A program made the position numbers and the translations under genes. A stretch of 64,000 nt of DNA from Anarhynchus alexandrinus (taxonomy: Eukaryota > Chordata > Aves > Charadriiformes > Charadriidae), in assembly GCA_008711295.1 (NCBI GenBank), contig VUYV01000614.1:124001-188000 (forward strand). The letters run 5' to 3'. The notes under the pieces are model-generated. The model did no database searches. It was not told the origin of the DNA and saw only the letters and a program-made list of their open reading frames with translations. Shown here one piece after another: positions 36,426-48,662 of this stretch. The first letter of the stretch is position 1. The number at the start of each line of letters is the position of its first letter.

Positions 36426-38440
36426 ATTTATTTGACTCCATATTATATTCTGCTTTAAAAACTCAAATCTAACTCGATTGAGAGCAATGAAGTTACACAC
36501 ACGTAAATCCAGTCAAGTAAGAGAGGGTCAGAATCTACTGTTCTCCCCCAAGAGCCTACAATGACATCAGGAAGACATCATGGCGGTCTCTTTTAATTGA
36601 TCATGCAAATATTTGTCACCTTGCATCTAAACAAAAATAAATTAGAATTGACTAGCCAAGCGAAGTTGTGTTTCCAAACTATTGCTTATGGGATATAGTT
36701 TGTTGAACGTAACAAAAGAATATATAGAACAAGGGACTAATCAAGGGACGTAGATGAAAGCTAGATTAAAATAACAAACTGAGACATCTAGACAGCTAAA
36801 CCACCATGGGTAACTGCTCGTTACTGAAAACATCAGTCAGAAGTTAAAGGGTGATCATATCTTTTCTTCTTATTGGCAACTTTTATTTGAGTGTGCAATC
36901 TGCAAGTAGCTTTGGAATTTCATCTGCTAACAGCTGACCATATAACAGTTGTTTGTACAAACATTTTATTTTCTCAATACCATCTCTATCTGGCCTAAAG
37001 AATGAGACTTCTGGGGTGGAGATGTGGACCTTGTTAATGAAATTTACATTGTTCTCAATTCAATGCAATCTACAGGAATAAAATCTTCAATTAGTTTGTA
37101 AACTGAAGCTGATGTCAAGTGCAACACCCTTTTACTAATTAGTATCTCATAATGTGCAGTGCTTGAAGACTTACACTGGCTTGAGATGATGGTAATTAAT
37201 ATATGAGCACATAGGGCAACAACAGTAAACCTGTGGTTTATGCACTTAAGTCAGCCCATTGTCTTTTCCTCTAATTGATTCAATCCATCTTCAACATTGC
37301 CTTTTCTTCTAATGTCAAGTTGGAAAATTTCATGTTTTCGCTACAGTGGGACAGCTCATCTCTGGCTCAAACTCCCCCCCAATACCAGATGAAAGACAAA
37401 AACAAGTGGAAGCACTGCATTAGGGACCAGGAGATAAATAGCTAATGCTCATCACCATGAATCAGCCACAAAGATGTGCCTTAAGCATATGACCCTTAGT
37501 AGTAAGTATTTGGGAAATATGACACAAAAAAGGTTTGTCTTGACGGTTACGAAGTATGAAATTGCTTGAGAGTTACCTATGCAAAGATTGTCTCTGTGCC
37601 AGCTTTGCGTTGACATGGCTGTGTTAAAGACAATATTATCTATTGCCTCAGTATATAGATAATTACCTCAGTAACCTGAAGTCTCAACTCATGATTCTTT
37701 GGGAATCTAGATCCACAGAACATACAAACAGTCCTTGAAGAGAGCAGCTGGAGTTGGATTATGTTGTTACAACACAATCGTTAAAAAAAAATAAAGTTGC
37801 AAGAGAGAAAAGCTTGAGGAAAATCTATGAAAAACTTCAGTTGTGATATCATATAAAGGAAAGAATTCAATTTGGGTTCCTCAAAGGGCTAGAACCCCAT
37901 CTCAAGCATCCAGAAATCATGGCAAGGACTTTATTAATTTCAGGAAACCTAGAATCGCTCCTGGGTGTACAGTGGCATGGACAAGTGCCTTACCTCCCCC
38001 TGTGTCCATTAGGAAGTAGTGGAGCACAAGTAAGAGCAGACCTGGAGTGAAACAGTTAATGGTAAGCATCTGAAGTCCACCATTTGGGGGTGGGAAGGGA
38101 ACTGTAGTCTAGTCCTGTGGACTAAATGCTCATTTGCTGTTGGGATGCAGTAGGGCTGCTCCCAGAGTGCAGCTTTCTGCTTCACTTCATTCAAAAACTA
38201 TTAAATGTGTGCTCCAGAATGATTTCATGATATGAACCAGAATGCAGGAAGAGCAATAACTGGCAATTCACTTTGAAAGTGCATACCTGATCTGTACTAT
38301 AATAGTTTAGATGCATCCAATATCTCAGTCAGTTATCCTTTTAACTGAAATGAGATTAATGATGGTGTTTAGCATCACTTTTGAAGTACATCAGGTCTAC
38401 TAATATGAAAGATACCTAATGTGGTACACACCAGGTGCCT
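36426..38440. other. Non-coding block, nothing recognised
   Basis: Unique AT-rich sequence. One octamer-type ATGCAAAT occurs at ~36604 (upstream of this block start lies the tandem duplication) and a perfect ACTAATTAGT palindrome lies at ~37134. No gene or repeat family was identified. Confidence 0.4.
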
Positions 38441-38690
38441 TCATACCAGCACAAGTTTGCTGGTGCAAAGTCACTAGATGAATGCAGTTTTGAGAGAATC
38501 TCCAGGGGACAGTTGTACAACAGTATTTCATACCATGCAAGCAATTTAGGGCCAGACACATCAGCAATGCACTCCAGCTGTTTTGCAATATTCCAACAGC
38601 CCAAAGAGGCCATAAACCCAATTTAACTGGTCTGTTAAGTCAGGTTCATGGCTGCTTTGTGCCACCAGGCTGGCACAAAGCTGCTGAAAT
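38441..38690. repeat. Possible MITE-like element with hairpin end
   Basis: The segment carries several CCAGCACAAG, GCTGGTGCAAAG and CTGGCACAAAG words in both orientations. It ends in a strong stem-loop: GCTTTGTGCCA (38654-38664) pairs perfectly with TGGCACAAAGC (38671-38681) around CCAGGC, with two or three more pairs outside one mismatch. This pattern suggests a palindromic non-autonomous DNA transposon like those found in reptiles and birds. No clear outer terminal repeat or target-site duplication was defined, so boundaries are tentative. Confidence 0.4.
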
Positions 38691-39983
38691 ATACTGGTGA
38701 GTTTGTCCCGTATTCTGTCTACAGAACAGTAGAAAACCTTTAATAGTCACACCTGAAGTGGTGGTATATGCCAAAATAACAACCTACTTGTTAATTTTGT
38801 TGCAAAGTAGAAACACGAATAAAAGGAAATTGCTCATTCAGTAAAAAGAATGAAAATACTATAAAAAAAACAGGGCTCATTCTCTGTTTCCAGTTCATCT
38901 ACCATTTGTGTTCAACAAGAGAGAGAACATTCCCACCTGCCACAAAGGCATGTACAGCTAGTAGCAGTTAAGCTAGACTTTCCCCATTCCGGCTGGAAGC
39001 ACTTACTGAAGTTATTAGAAATCAAGCAGGGCACTGAGTTTTATTCCTACTCTCTTGAAAAGTATGCAGCAGGCTCTCTTGAAAATGCAGATGCTTCAAC
39101 ATTGTCAGAGATCTTTCCTGAAGTCTACTTTTTTCCCCAAAAGAAGATGAAAAGTGCTGATTCATTGACTGAGAAGAGAAACTTCATTTTATACATGTAG
39201 TATTACGATCTCTGGGGGCCTGTACTGTAAGCGCAACAAAAAAGCCCACTGAAATAATAATTTCTTCAACTGTCTCTAAAAAAATAATAATAATGTCACA
39301 TAACCGCAAATAGTCTTTTATACTGAGGTAATTCAATCTCCTTCCCTTAACATCCACCTAGGCTAAAATGGTCTATTTTGGAGATGTTAACTAAGCTGTT
39401 TCCAGACCCTACAAAGCTACTGACAAAAGTAATGTGTTTACTGGGATCTTATAGCCTCACTGAAAGGTTAGCACTTCTCACTAGAGAGATTTAAAGATAC
39501 ACACATAGTACAGACAATTCTTTATTATACAGTAGCTTTCAGGAGACAATAGTTGTATATCTTTATATAGATATAGGCCTGCAGTCCACCAAACAAGCAC
39601 TGTCCTTAGTTGCACTCATATAATAGCCAAGGCCTACAAAAGAAGGTGAAGAGAATAGCTCTCATGGACTTGACTTTTTATACTCTGCCATTTTCACTGA
39701 CTCCCCACACACTTATCCTAAGTAAATGGTCTGTTGGTAGAGAGGCAACAGAAGATGAAATAAACTGTGCTGTTTTGCCTGGGTGCCAGGACCTCGCAGA
39801 AAACTGAACAGTCAGTAGCAGTAACTGTAGTGACCTCAAGCCACCTCCATGTGTGTATGTAAATCTGTCTGCAGAGAAATGACAGAAAGAGAAGCTGGCC
39901 TTTGTCTTTAAAATAATGAGATTGGTCATGTACAATGCCAGATTTAAGTAAACTACAAATTTTAGTCTCTGACTCGGATGATA

Positions 39984-40010
39984 CAAAACTTTCCCTCAAT
40001 CATTGCATAC
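39984..40010 (+). repeat. 27-bp direct repeat, copy 1
   Basis: CAAAACTTTCCCTCAATCAT plus TGCATAC is identical to 41518-41544, 1,534 bases downstream. The flanks are unrelated. Confidence 0.9.
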
Positions 40011-41100
40011 AGTGATATTCCAAATGCCATTATGTATTGAAAGAATGTGGCTGACCTCTGTATTTTATATCAGTCAATAACTGATGGACAGTATCAGCTC
40101 ACGGGTAACTTATTAAGCCCCTTGTGATGCTATCTGGAAATTATAACACTTTTGATTGTACAATGTAAAATTAAACTGCCTTCATATCTTACCCTTTTTA
40201 ATATTTTTCTGTCTAATTGGCAGACATACAGGGAACACAGCTTATTATGTGCAAATTTGGAGGTCCGATACTTGGAAATTATATATGGCCACTAATTAAT
40301 CAAACTTGTAGTGCTGAAAATAATGTTTTCCGAGAAAGTATTTCAAAGCTTAAAGGTTTTATTTACTGTGGATCCCAACTAAACTGTATTTTACCCAGGA
40401 ACAAGGACCCAGTTGGAAACAGTGCATCAGAGCTCAGGTTTCAGAAATGTGAACAACCCATATACAAACTTTGACAGCCACAGAAAAAAGGTTATACACA
40501 TTCCTTAGGTGAATTCCCAACACTCAGAGTTGTGGGTACTGATATCTAAACTGCATCCTATTTTCAACTACAAAAGACAGGTACATAAAATTAACATGTC
40601 TTCACTAAACTGAAAGAATAAATTGTTTACGTTATCTTAGTGAGGAAAGGATACCTGTCCTTTCCGTGCTAGGCTATATTTAACCAACCTATTTAGTGAC
40701 TGACTAAACATTATTTATCATGCTTATGAAGCTGAAAGGCTGCAAGACATGCAACAACTTTATATTTCATTCACTAGTGCTGTGTGAGAGACTTGGAAAA
40801 AATCTGCTAGAACCCTTAAATCTCAATATTTATTGTGTCAGTTGGATAGGTCTTTCAACAAAACCACACAGTCTTAGCTTAGACAAGGGAAGCCTTCGGG
40901 TAACTATGCTTAAAAAAGTACAAACCCAAAGAGAATCAACCCCCCAAAGCCTCACAGAAACTATCAACACTCTTCTAATGGTCAAGTGATTAAAATTGTC
41001 CTCTGCTGACCAATTTCGAAATACAGAAAATTACAAAGTGGCAGAAATGGAAGGATACTGTATTAGGTTATTCTCAACTCTTCCACCAAATGAAAGAAAA

Positions 41101-41145
41101 TCTCTCTCTCCCCCCTCTTCTCTCTAACACACACACACACACACA
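41101..41145. repeat. (CT)n/(AC)9 microsatellite
   Basis: A pyrimidine CT-rich run (41101-41125) is followed by nine and a half AC units (41127-41145). A standard, probably length-polymorphic, compound microsatellite. Confidence 0.95.
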
Positions 41146-41232
41146 TTTTCAGTTTACATACACACTTCTTGTTCTTGCCTTTCTATATATTTTTAATTCA
41201 CTCTCATTTAGATTCTGCATTAATTGACCTAA

Positions 41233-41250
41233 ACCAGTTTTAAAACTGGT
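41233..41250. other. Perfect 18-bp palindrome
   Basis: ACCAGTTTTAAAACTGGT is its own reverse complement. It could be a dimeric protein-binding site or chance. No neighbouring element explains it. Confidence 0.6.
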
Positions 41251-41517
41251 GAAACTTTGGTTATTACTTGATGAATAGACATCTACTTCCCTATTGCTTC
41301 GTCTTCAGTTTTAAATCTTGATTTTCCATTTCTTTGCTAGGATTCTTCATAACCCAAAGGCTACCCTTCTTAACATTTGTTTTATGCATGCTTTTATAAT
41401 TTAACTGATTCATATTGTTATGTCTCTTTTATTTAAGATGGGAACACACTTTTTTTTTTTAAGTTCTGGTGGTTAAATGAGGAGCATTTGGAATGGAAGA
41501 CATCATCTCAGTGTGTT

Positions 41518-41544
41518 CAAAACTTTCCCTCAATCATTGCATAC
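41518..41544 (+). repeat. 27-bp direct repeat, copy 2
   Basis: Perfect second copy of 39984-40010. The preceding (GTGTGTT) and following (TCATATG) bases differ from those of copy 1. Confidence 0.9.
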
Positions 41545-42300
41545 TCATATGTTCAATATGTTTAGGGTTGTGTATTTCAAGACACAACCACATGGAAGGC
41601 AGTTAACCCTATCTTTGAAACAAAATTAAGAATGACAAAATTTAAACTCGACAAAATTTGTATTTTTAATCTTCAGATGACAAAACTCATTGCCAAGCCT
41701 TTATGCAGTAACCTTTAAAGAATTGTGTTATTAACATTGAATTTCCTCAGTATTTAAAATGGATGTTTCACCATAATGGAATGCTGGGAGAAAATAACTG
41801 AACTATTTAAGCCAGCCATTAAATCTGTAGTCATCCAGGCTTCTATTTTATAACTCAAGACATTTCATATTGCTAGATTGAATGCAGCCTTTTGAAATAT
41901 TTTGAATAGGCCATCATTGATGACAATCTGATATAGTGACTAACAATGTAAGCTTCAAGATAAATTTAAGAATAAAAGCTGTACCTTGAACCCCTCTTTA
42001 GTAGCACATCTAACAAGAACAAAGAAATTATGTTTTTGGGACCACAACCTGAACCTAAGCTTAAAACAAAATACAAGATGTTTTGTTAAAAACAAAAATT
42101 CACAATATCGTTCAGTCTTCTAAAACATAAAGATAAAAAGTTTCCATTTGACTGAAGCATAACAACTGTAATTCAACTTTAAGTATTAGTAAGTGAATGA
42201 GTCTCTTGGTAAAAGAAATGCATGATCCACAAGGTTAAGGGCCTAAATTTAATATGCTGTTGCACCACACACTTCCTGCATGCTTTTGTTCAAACTACTT

Positions 42301-42406
42301 GGCCCAGATTTTTGTAGATACTTAGATATCACACTCCCCTACAGTCACTTATAGGTATTGAATCAATGAGAACAAGGTAGCTAAATACCTTTGACAATCT
42401 AGGCCC
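42301..42406. repeat. Ancient palindromic DNA element (MITE-like)
   Basis: The left end GGCCCAGATTTTTGTAGATA plus CTTAG is the near inverse of the right end CTAAATACCTTTGACAATCT plus AGGCCC. The right arm read in reverse complement is GGGCCTAGATTGTCAAAGGT plus ATTTAG, giving terminal inverted repeats of ~25 bp with a few mismatches. The centre (ACTCCCCTACAGTCACTTAT) matches loosely the middle of a palindromic amniote repeat (GGCCAGATTTTCAAAGGTAT at its end, CTCCCATTG in its middle). At ~106 bp it is about full length for such an element. Non-coding and inactive. Confidence 0.75.
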
Positions 42407-43412
42407 TAGCTTTTCTGTGCATTAAGTAATTATGGTAGAGTACTTCAATCCTGCAAGAAATGGTGGTCAAATAAATACGTAGAAGACAGGAGAATTTTGA
42501 AAAAAACTACAGAAGAGTAAGTGGAAAGAAATATTTTCTGCTGTTATTTTTTTTAGACTGATTTAAAGATGCAGAAATCAAAACACTGAAATCAAGCAGC
42601 CTCCCTGAGGAAAGACAAAATTCTCTAGGCTTTTGCTTTAATACAGAGTTTTATTATGTTAGATGAGCTGTGAAGAACCAAGTAAGCTATCATGAGGCTG
42701 ACAACTACCATGTATCTGAGGCAGACAAAGAACCACATTTTACTCTGGGTGAGCTGAATTATGACAAAACTCTGGTCCAAGTTCAGATTAACTTTGACAT
42801 AGCCTGTCCTTATCTATAACGATTGCAAAATTCTGGTCAGTGTTACGTTATCTAGCTTAACTTTACAGACGTGTTTTAGTATGACACTACTTTGTACTGA
42901 AGATAAGGTCAAGATGTTCTGGAAGAGGGTCTTAATCAATCTGTATATTGGTGTTTCAGCTACAAGGAATTGCTTCCCTGAAGTTAATTTCCTGATAAAA
43001 TGAGTGAAAACAGGATTGGAGACAGTGAGTGAATACAGTAGCTTTGGAGAGAGATTGAGAGTTAGTCTGAATTCCTCTTTAGCCCTGGGTTAACTTTAAG
43101 CTTTGTGTGCTTTCAGCCTAATCCTCCAGGAATGTAATAAAGTGTTACTCAAGGTCAGCATGAAGGTGAAAGTAGCATTTGAGTCCCCAGGGTTACCAAA
43201 CCTCTGCTGTTAGGCTTCCTTTTTCATATTCTCAAATATAATTCACAAATTCTTTTAAATTGAGATTAAGCAGTGTAGACATGGATCATAACCCTCTGTG
43301 GCCATCAATATAAAGAAATAAAAATAAAAATTGATATATCAGCAGGAAAAGTATGGCAGATATTCTGTTGGCTAGGTTGATAACAACTACTCAGTGTAAC
43401 ACAGTATGTCTG
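42407..43412. other. Non-coding spacer, nothing recognised
   Basis: AT-rich unique sequence. No gene or repeat was identified. Confidence 0.45.
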
Positions 43413-43593
43413 GCTTTGTAACTGGTAGAAATTTGCTTGTTAAACACACAGGAATTAGTTCATTTCCCAATTAGTTGCTTCATAATGCAAATATCNGATC
43501 TCTAGAGGTCGCTTCGAACTTGGTAGAAATTTGCTTGCTGTGCATCTGTGAATTAGTTCATTTCCCAATTAGTTGCTTCATAATGCAAATATC
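43413..43593. repeat. 83-bp direct duplication around an N (artefact)
   Basis: Copy 1 (43413-43495) and copy 2 (43511-43593) have equal length. The last ~43 bases are identical and 14 bases in the middle are identical, while the other differences are clustered in two short patches. Between them lie one undetermined base (43496) and GATCTCTAGAGGTC, which resembles a cloning polylinker (BamHI/XbaI/SalI order, one indel away). This is best explained as two overlapping read or contig ends placed head to tail instead of merged, with vector-derived residue between them. Confidence 0.8.
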
Positions 43594-46500
43594 AAGAAGG
43601 AAATGTCTGGTACAAATCACTAAATATAGTTTAGAACAGTAATAATCTCTTCAAAAAACTTTCATTACTGCATTTAATGACTGGCTCACTGGAACATTAT
43701 GGACTTTCAACATCATATTGGTTCATTAACTGTCAAATTGGCCATCAGTGCTGGCACTGACCACCCTTGTAATGATCATTGGTTATCCTTTATACATTGT
43801 CCAAAATAAGCCATTATTATGAAGAAATAGGTGTCATAAATTGGAAATATATATTGAAAGCATATACTTAAAAGATTAAACAAATGTTTTGCTTGGAACA
43901 TAGACACATAATAAATACATCAGTTCTCTATTGCACTCCAGCAATGGTAATTTGCATGTGTGTAAAGATGCATCCTTTAGTTTCACGCAGGTAACAGGGT
44001 AGTGAAACTTGCTGCGATCAGCAGAGAGTTCAGTGAAAGCTGCAAGACCTTTCTGGGCTCCACAAATGCTGATCCAGGTATCCTGTCAGGAACCTCATCT
44101 TGCCATAGTTACACTGTTATCAGCATTCAAGACACCTAATTTAGAGCCAAGTCTGCTCTATCTAGATGATTCAGCAGCATAAACTTTGGCTTGTACAATG
44201 AGAACAATAAAAATAACAGTAGAAGCTATAAACATGACATAGAATAAAAATTAAAAATCACACTAATTACAAAAATGTTGAAACCACCCCTGTAAAATTT
44301 TACCTAAGCAGTTGAAAGTTCAACCATTTCTTTTTCAAATAAGTGTTTTTGATTAATTAATAAAACATGCTGTTCTTTTAGTCAATATTAAATATCAAGG
44401 GAAAGAATATGAATGTAGTCTTTTGTTTAGGATAACAATTTTTTTCATGGCAGCTTTCAGGAGAATGAAAAAAGTTTTCAGCTTACACAAGTAGCTCAAT
44501 ATAAATGTGTCACTACACAAAAAAGTATTGTAAAATTATGTGTTTAGAAATAAACTAGCAAACAAACAAACCCCTTACTAATAAAGAGGTGGGAAATGCT
44601 AGTGTGCTAAGCTGTGGAGCTATAGGTTTGAATGCGTAGAGTATAAAAACTGAATAATTATCAAAATAATTTTGAAGACAGCAATGGGTTTGAGCTGGCT
44701 TCAACCCACATTGATTTGGGAAGCCCAGCATTGTGAAGGTGAGCATATTATAAAGACAGGTAATGGGAATCATACTGACGTTGTGATTAAACTGTATATT
44801 GCAACTGCTATATATATTTTGTTAAGTGTAACTTACATTTGTATTGTGTTATCCAATATACTATCACTCTGCTAAATCAGAATTCCTGTGTAACAACAAG
44901 TATCTTTAAATAAGTAAATTTGATATTGAACATTATAATATCCACATATGGAATATCTGAAAGAACCTGGTCAGAGAGTATAGGACATAAACAACACACT
45001 TGTGTCCATCTTTTATGCTATGGATATGAAAAAAAATCAGTGAGTACATCCATTTCAGTCCACCACAAATCTATGAGAAAGATGAAGAACAGGAGCTGTG
45101 GAAATCTGCTGTTTGCTGTGCCTCACTCTCTCATATTTCTGTGTTTCTGGTTGGAATTGTTGTTAAAATAGCAGTTTACCTGGTAACACCAGCAGTATAT
45201 CTTGTAAACCTACTTCCTCAGAACTGTAAATGTTTTCTATGATTTTTCAATGATTCCTGCAACACTTTAATTATAAAGTACAACTGATAAGGTGAAATCT
45301 ACTGGGAGGCACTCTGTCTGCACTGCCTGGTTCCGAGGAGCAGAGAAACAGGTTGTTTCCCTCCAAGAGTAGCATTTTATTTGTTACTAAATTCTTCTTT
45401 AGGCATGTAAGCAAGCGAAAGTTGACAATTTTCCATTAAATAACACACAAATTTGGCTCAATTCCTTTGTAAATGTTTTTTAGTCATAGGTCAGAACTTC
45501 CCCTCCCCCCCCCCTCGAAAAAATTCTTGATGATCTCAACACTGGTAAACTTTGTTATAGAATGAAAATACCGAAATACCTGACCTAAAAATAAGGGCTA
45601 TTAAGTCACTTTTTCTTAGGGAAAAAAAAGAAAAGGACATCACTTGCTATAAAGTGCTATTAATAGCCTCCTTGCAGCTTCTTCATATTGGTAGCACTTA
45701 AAAATCGGGAGTTTGATAAGAGTATAAATACAATTCTTGAGGAATATCATTGCTATAATTATACCCCTGAGGATAGGGGACAGGAGATGGAAAAATTGTT
45801 TTCAAAAAAATGAGCAAAAGAGCGAATGAAAGGTGATTGTTTCATTACATCCATAACCTCTATTATTTAATTATTCTTATCACTTCAGAAGCAGGTCCTC
45901 AAGAAATTACACATATCGTAATAATACTGGAGTAATTATCTCAAAGTCGCTCCAGAGGTGTCGGAAGTGTTAAAGTGAATACAATCATCTTATCTTGAAT
46001 TGCTATGCACGAATCTCTTATCTACAAATTATAGTCATAATAGTAATTTAGTTAAGACTCACTGTCACTGGCTTGGAAAATAAACATTAGTAATACATAT
46101 GACAGAAAAATGTAATTTTAACATTTATACTATTTGCACTCCTGTGGCAATTCCCACTGTACTCTAAGAAAGAGCTTCAACAACTTTGTTAAAGAGTTGA
46201 AAACAGGACTGTAGGGTTATTACTATAACTTACCGAGTATATCAGAAGGAATACGATAAATGTTTCTTTTGAAGGGATCTGGTTTTGGATGTGTCACTTG
46301 GGATCCTTATAGCCTCCTTTTTAAGAATTCTAATGCCAAGTGTTTTGTAAGACCTCTTGTTGGCCAATGAGAACTACATTATCAAAAGACTCTTCTGAAA
46401 AGTTAGGCCACACCAAGCAAGCTGAGGTCCCACAGGAGGCTTGTTAGGGACAGGGAAATAAAATTCAGGACCACTTCACATCTAGGTGCGTCTATGTATT

Positions 46501-48590
46501 ATCTCAACAATTTATGAAGGTAAAATGAAGCTAGGCTTAAAAAATCCTTATAAAAAACAACTTGATTTTCAGATTTGGCAAACACCTAAACTTTCTACGT
46601 ACTTTAATAAGGCAAGCAGCTAGTAAATTGTTTTGAAAATGAGCGCACTTAAATTATTTGCTTTGAAATTGTCTAAGAGCCTAACCCTAGGCAAGGAAGT
46701 AGTTTTAAAATCTTCAGCCTGGGTGTCCCCTACTGCTAACCACTTCTTAGCCACTTTCCTTAATGCATGGCAATGAAATACATTTTGGCACATTTCATTC
46801 ACTGTTCTTTATTTTAGCTCTCATAGCTAAAGCTGTAGGTTATCTGTGTTCCACAAGGAAAATTCAGTGTGACCTGAGATAATTTTCTGATTCTTACATC
46901 AGAACGTGGTCCCCCCAACAGGTTCTTTGCTATTCTCAAGCCTCTTGACATTTGTCTGTTGTCGAGCTGGCTGGGCACAACCTAGCACAATAGACAGATG
47001 CCTTAGTGACTTCACCCAGGAGACAGACAGCAAACTTCCTAGGGCTTTTTGCAGCTTGGCAAATGTCACAGCACAATGAGTTGTCTCAGGTGGGAAGAGC
47101 CGCAAGCTATAGGAAAGGTCAGGCGGCAATGATGCCGGATGTACTGCCAATAACAGTAAAGAATCATTTAAAAATGCATCCTCACTTTTTTTCGCTGTGT
47201 TGAAAAATTAGATTTTTTTTAGCTCATTCTTAAATACAAACCAATGTTATTTTCCTAACATACCACTGCAGACAGTTTCAGAATCCTAAATTAATTTCTG
47301 ACTGATCTTTGCTAGAAGATTTGCAACTTACAAAAACCTGTGATCTGAAGCCTGATTTATAACTCACTGACACATAGCAAATGGAGGGTATAAGATGCTA
47401 TTTGAACATGAAAGCACAGCGCAAAAGGAGCCTCTTCAGACACCAATACAGAAGTTAGAACAGACAATATGCTCAATCATACAAAAAGTCTGCCATTATC
47501 TAGCGTTCCCAAGATTAAAGCAGGTAAAAAGGTGATCCTTCTTAAAACATTACTCATTGCAATAATGTTCAAGATGAGGAGTAAAATTATACCTCTTTAC
47601 CAAGGCCAAAAAACGCACTTTAAATAAAATAACTGTGATTCAAAGTTCAGGGCTTGAGTGGCTACAACCTCTATATTTAATTGCCTAGAACAAACTGCTT
47701 CCCACAAACAAGGAAGTAGAGAACACTGTATCTAACTGAAAGAGGAATATAAGTAATCAGAAAATAACATTTACACAAATGGCAACAATTTATTCTGAGA
47801 TGGTTTTGATCAAGGAGATGTATCTACCATGTATGAAAATAAACTGACTGCACGCCAAGTAAAATGCAAGAGAGGTGTAATTTGGGGAAGTTTTTTGCAG
47901 TCCTGCCATAGCTTTTGAGAATTATGATTCAAGTTTGAAGTAAAATACTCACACTCACATTGTTCTTTTTATATTAATGCATATACATTTTATACATTTA
48001 TTTTGCATTATGCTATGAAGGAAAAAGAATCACCATCCTACAGATCTTCTAAGGGTATTTTTATATGCAATTATAAGAATTACTCTGAAATTCAAGTGAT
48101 TGTTCAAAAATACTGTCTCAATGGTAGTATTCTGCTGAAACACTACTAATTAATTATTAATTAAATTTTAAACTATTGCTACTAATTTTATATGCCAGCT
48201 TCTGGATTTTTTCCCATTAGAGGTGTATGAACTATGCCTGATTATGGATTTAAAAAAAAATAAATTCTTTATTTATCAGAAATATATTAAAATATTACTT
48301 CTACCAAAAACATCCGTGATTTATTCCATGGTAAAGAGGGGTAATCTGGCCTTAATCTCGCTAATGGAGCTCCATGCAAATAAGTAATTGTTTATTTTCT
48401 ACTCTTCTGCCTATTTTTTATTCACTGCCTAATTTTAAGTGACTCTGACTGTACAGCATATTTGGCTAACTAAAAGCTATTTTGCATCAGTCTTAAAAAA
48501 AAAAGGCAGCACTGTCATCCTTATTATCTATATTGTTCTGCTTTTATCTGCATCAATGTATCAGGACTTGGTACACAGCACCTACTTTCA
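43594..48590. other. Long non-coding block, no gene seen
   Basis: AT-rich, with a C-run at 45505-45514 and A-runs. Segment 46890-47150 is GC-richer but shows no recognisable motif. Open frames are at most 83 codons without domains. Confidence 0.45.
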
Positions 48591-48662
48591 AATCAGGGGT
48601 TTAAGCATATACTTATTTTGAAGTCCCTGCTTCTGGGACCTAAAGTTAAGCAAATGCTTACA
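48591..48662. repeat. Ancient palindromic DNA element (MITE-like)
   Basis: Arm TAAGCATATACTTATTTTGA plus AGTCCC (48602-48627) is the approximate inverse of GGGACCTAAAGTTAAGCAAA plus TGCTTA (48635-48660), with a seven-base centre TGCTTCT. An AATCAGGGG word just upstream fits the outer part of a palindromic amniote repeat (CTTAAGTGCTTTGCTGAATC type). Non-coding. The arms have diverged at about a quarter of positions, which points to an old insertion. Confidence 0.7.

Larger units (their letters stand above)
38691..42300. other. Non-coding block with a dispersed 27-bp repeat
   Basis: No gene is recognised. It holds a small stem-loop (GGAAAGGA/TCCTTTCC, 40644-40665), the 27-bp direct repeat pair, a CT/AC microsatellite and an 18-bp palindrome, listed separately where supported. 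All open frames are at most 102 codons and featureless. Confidence 0.45.
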
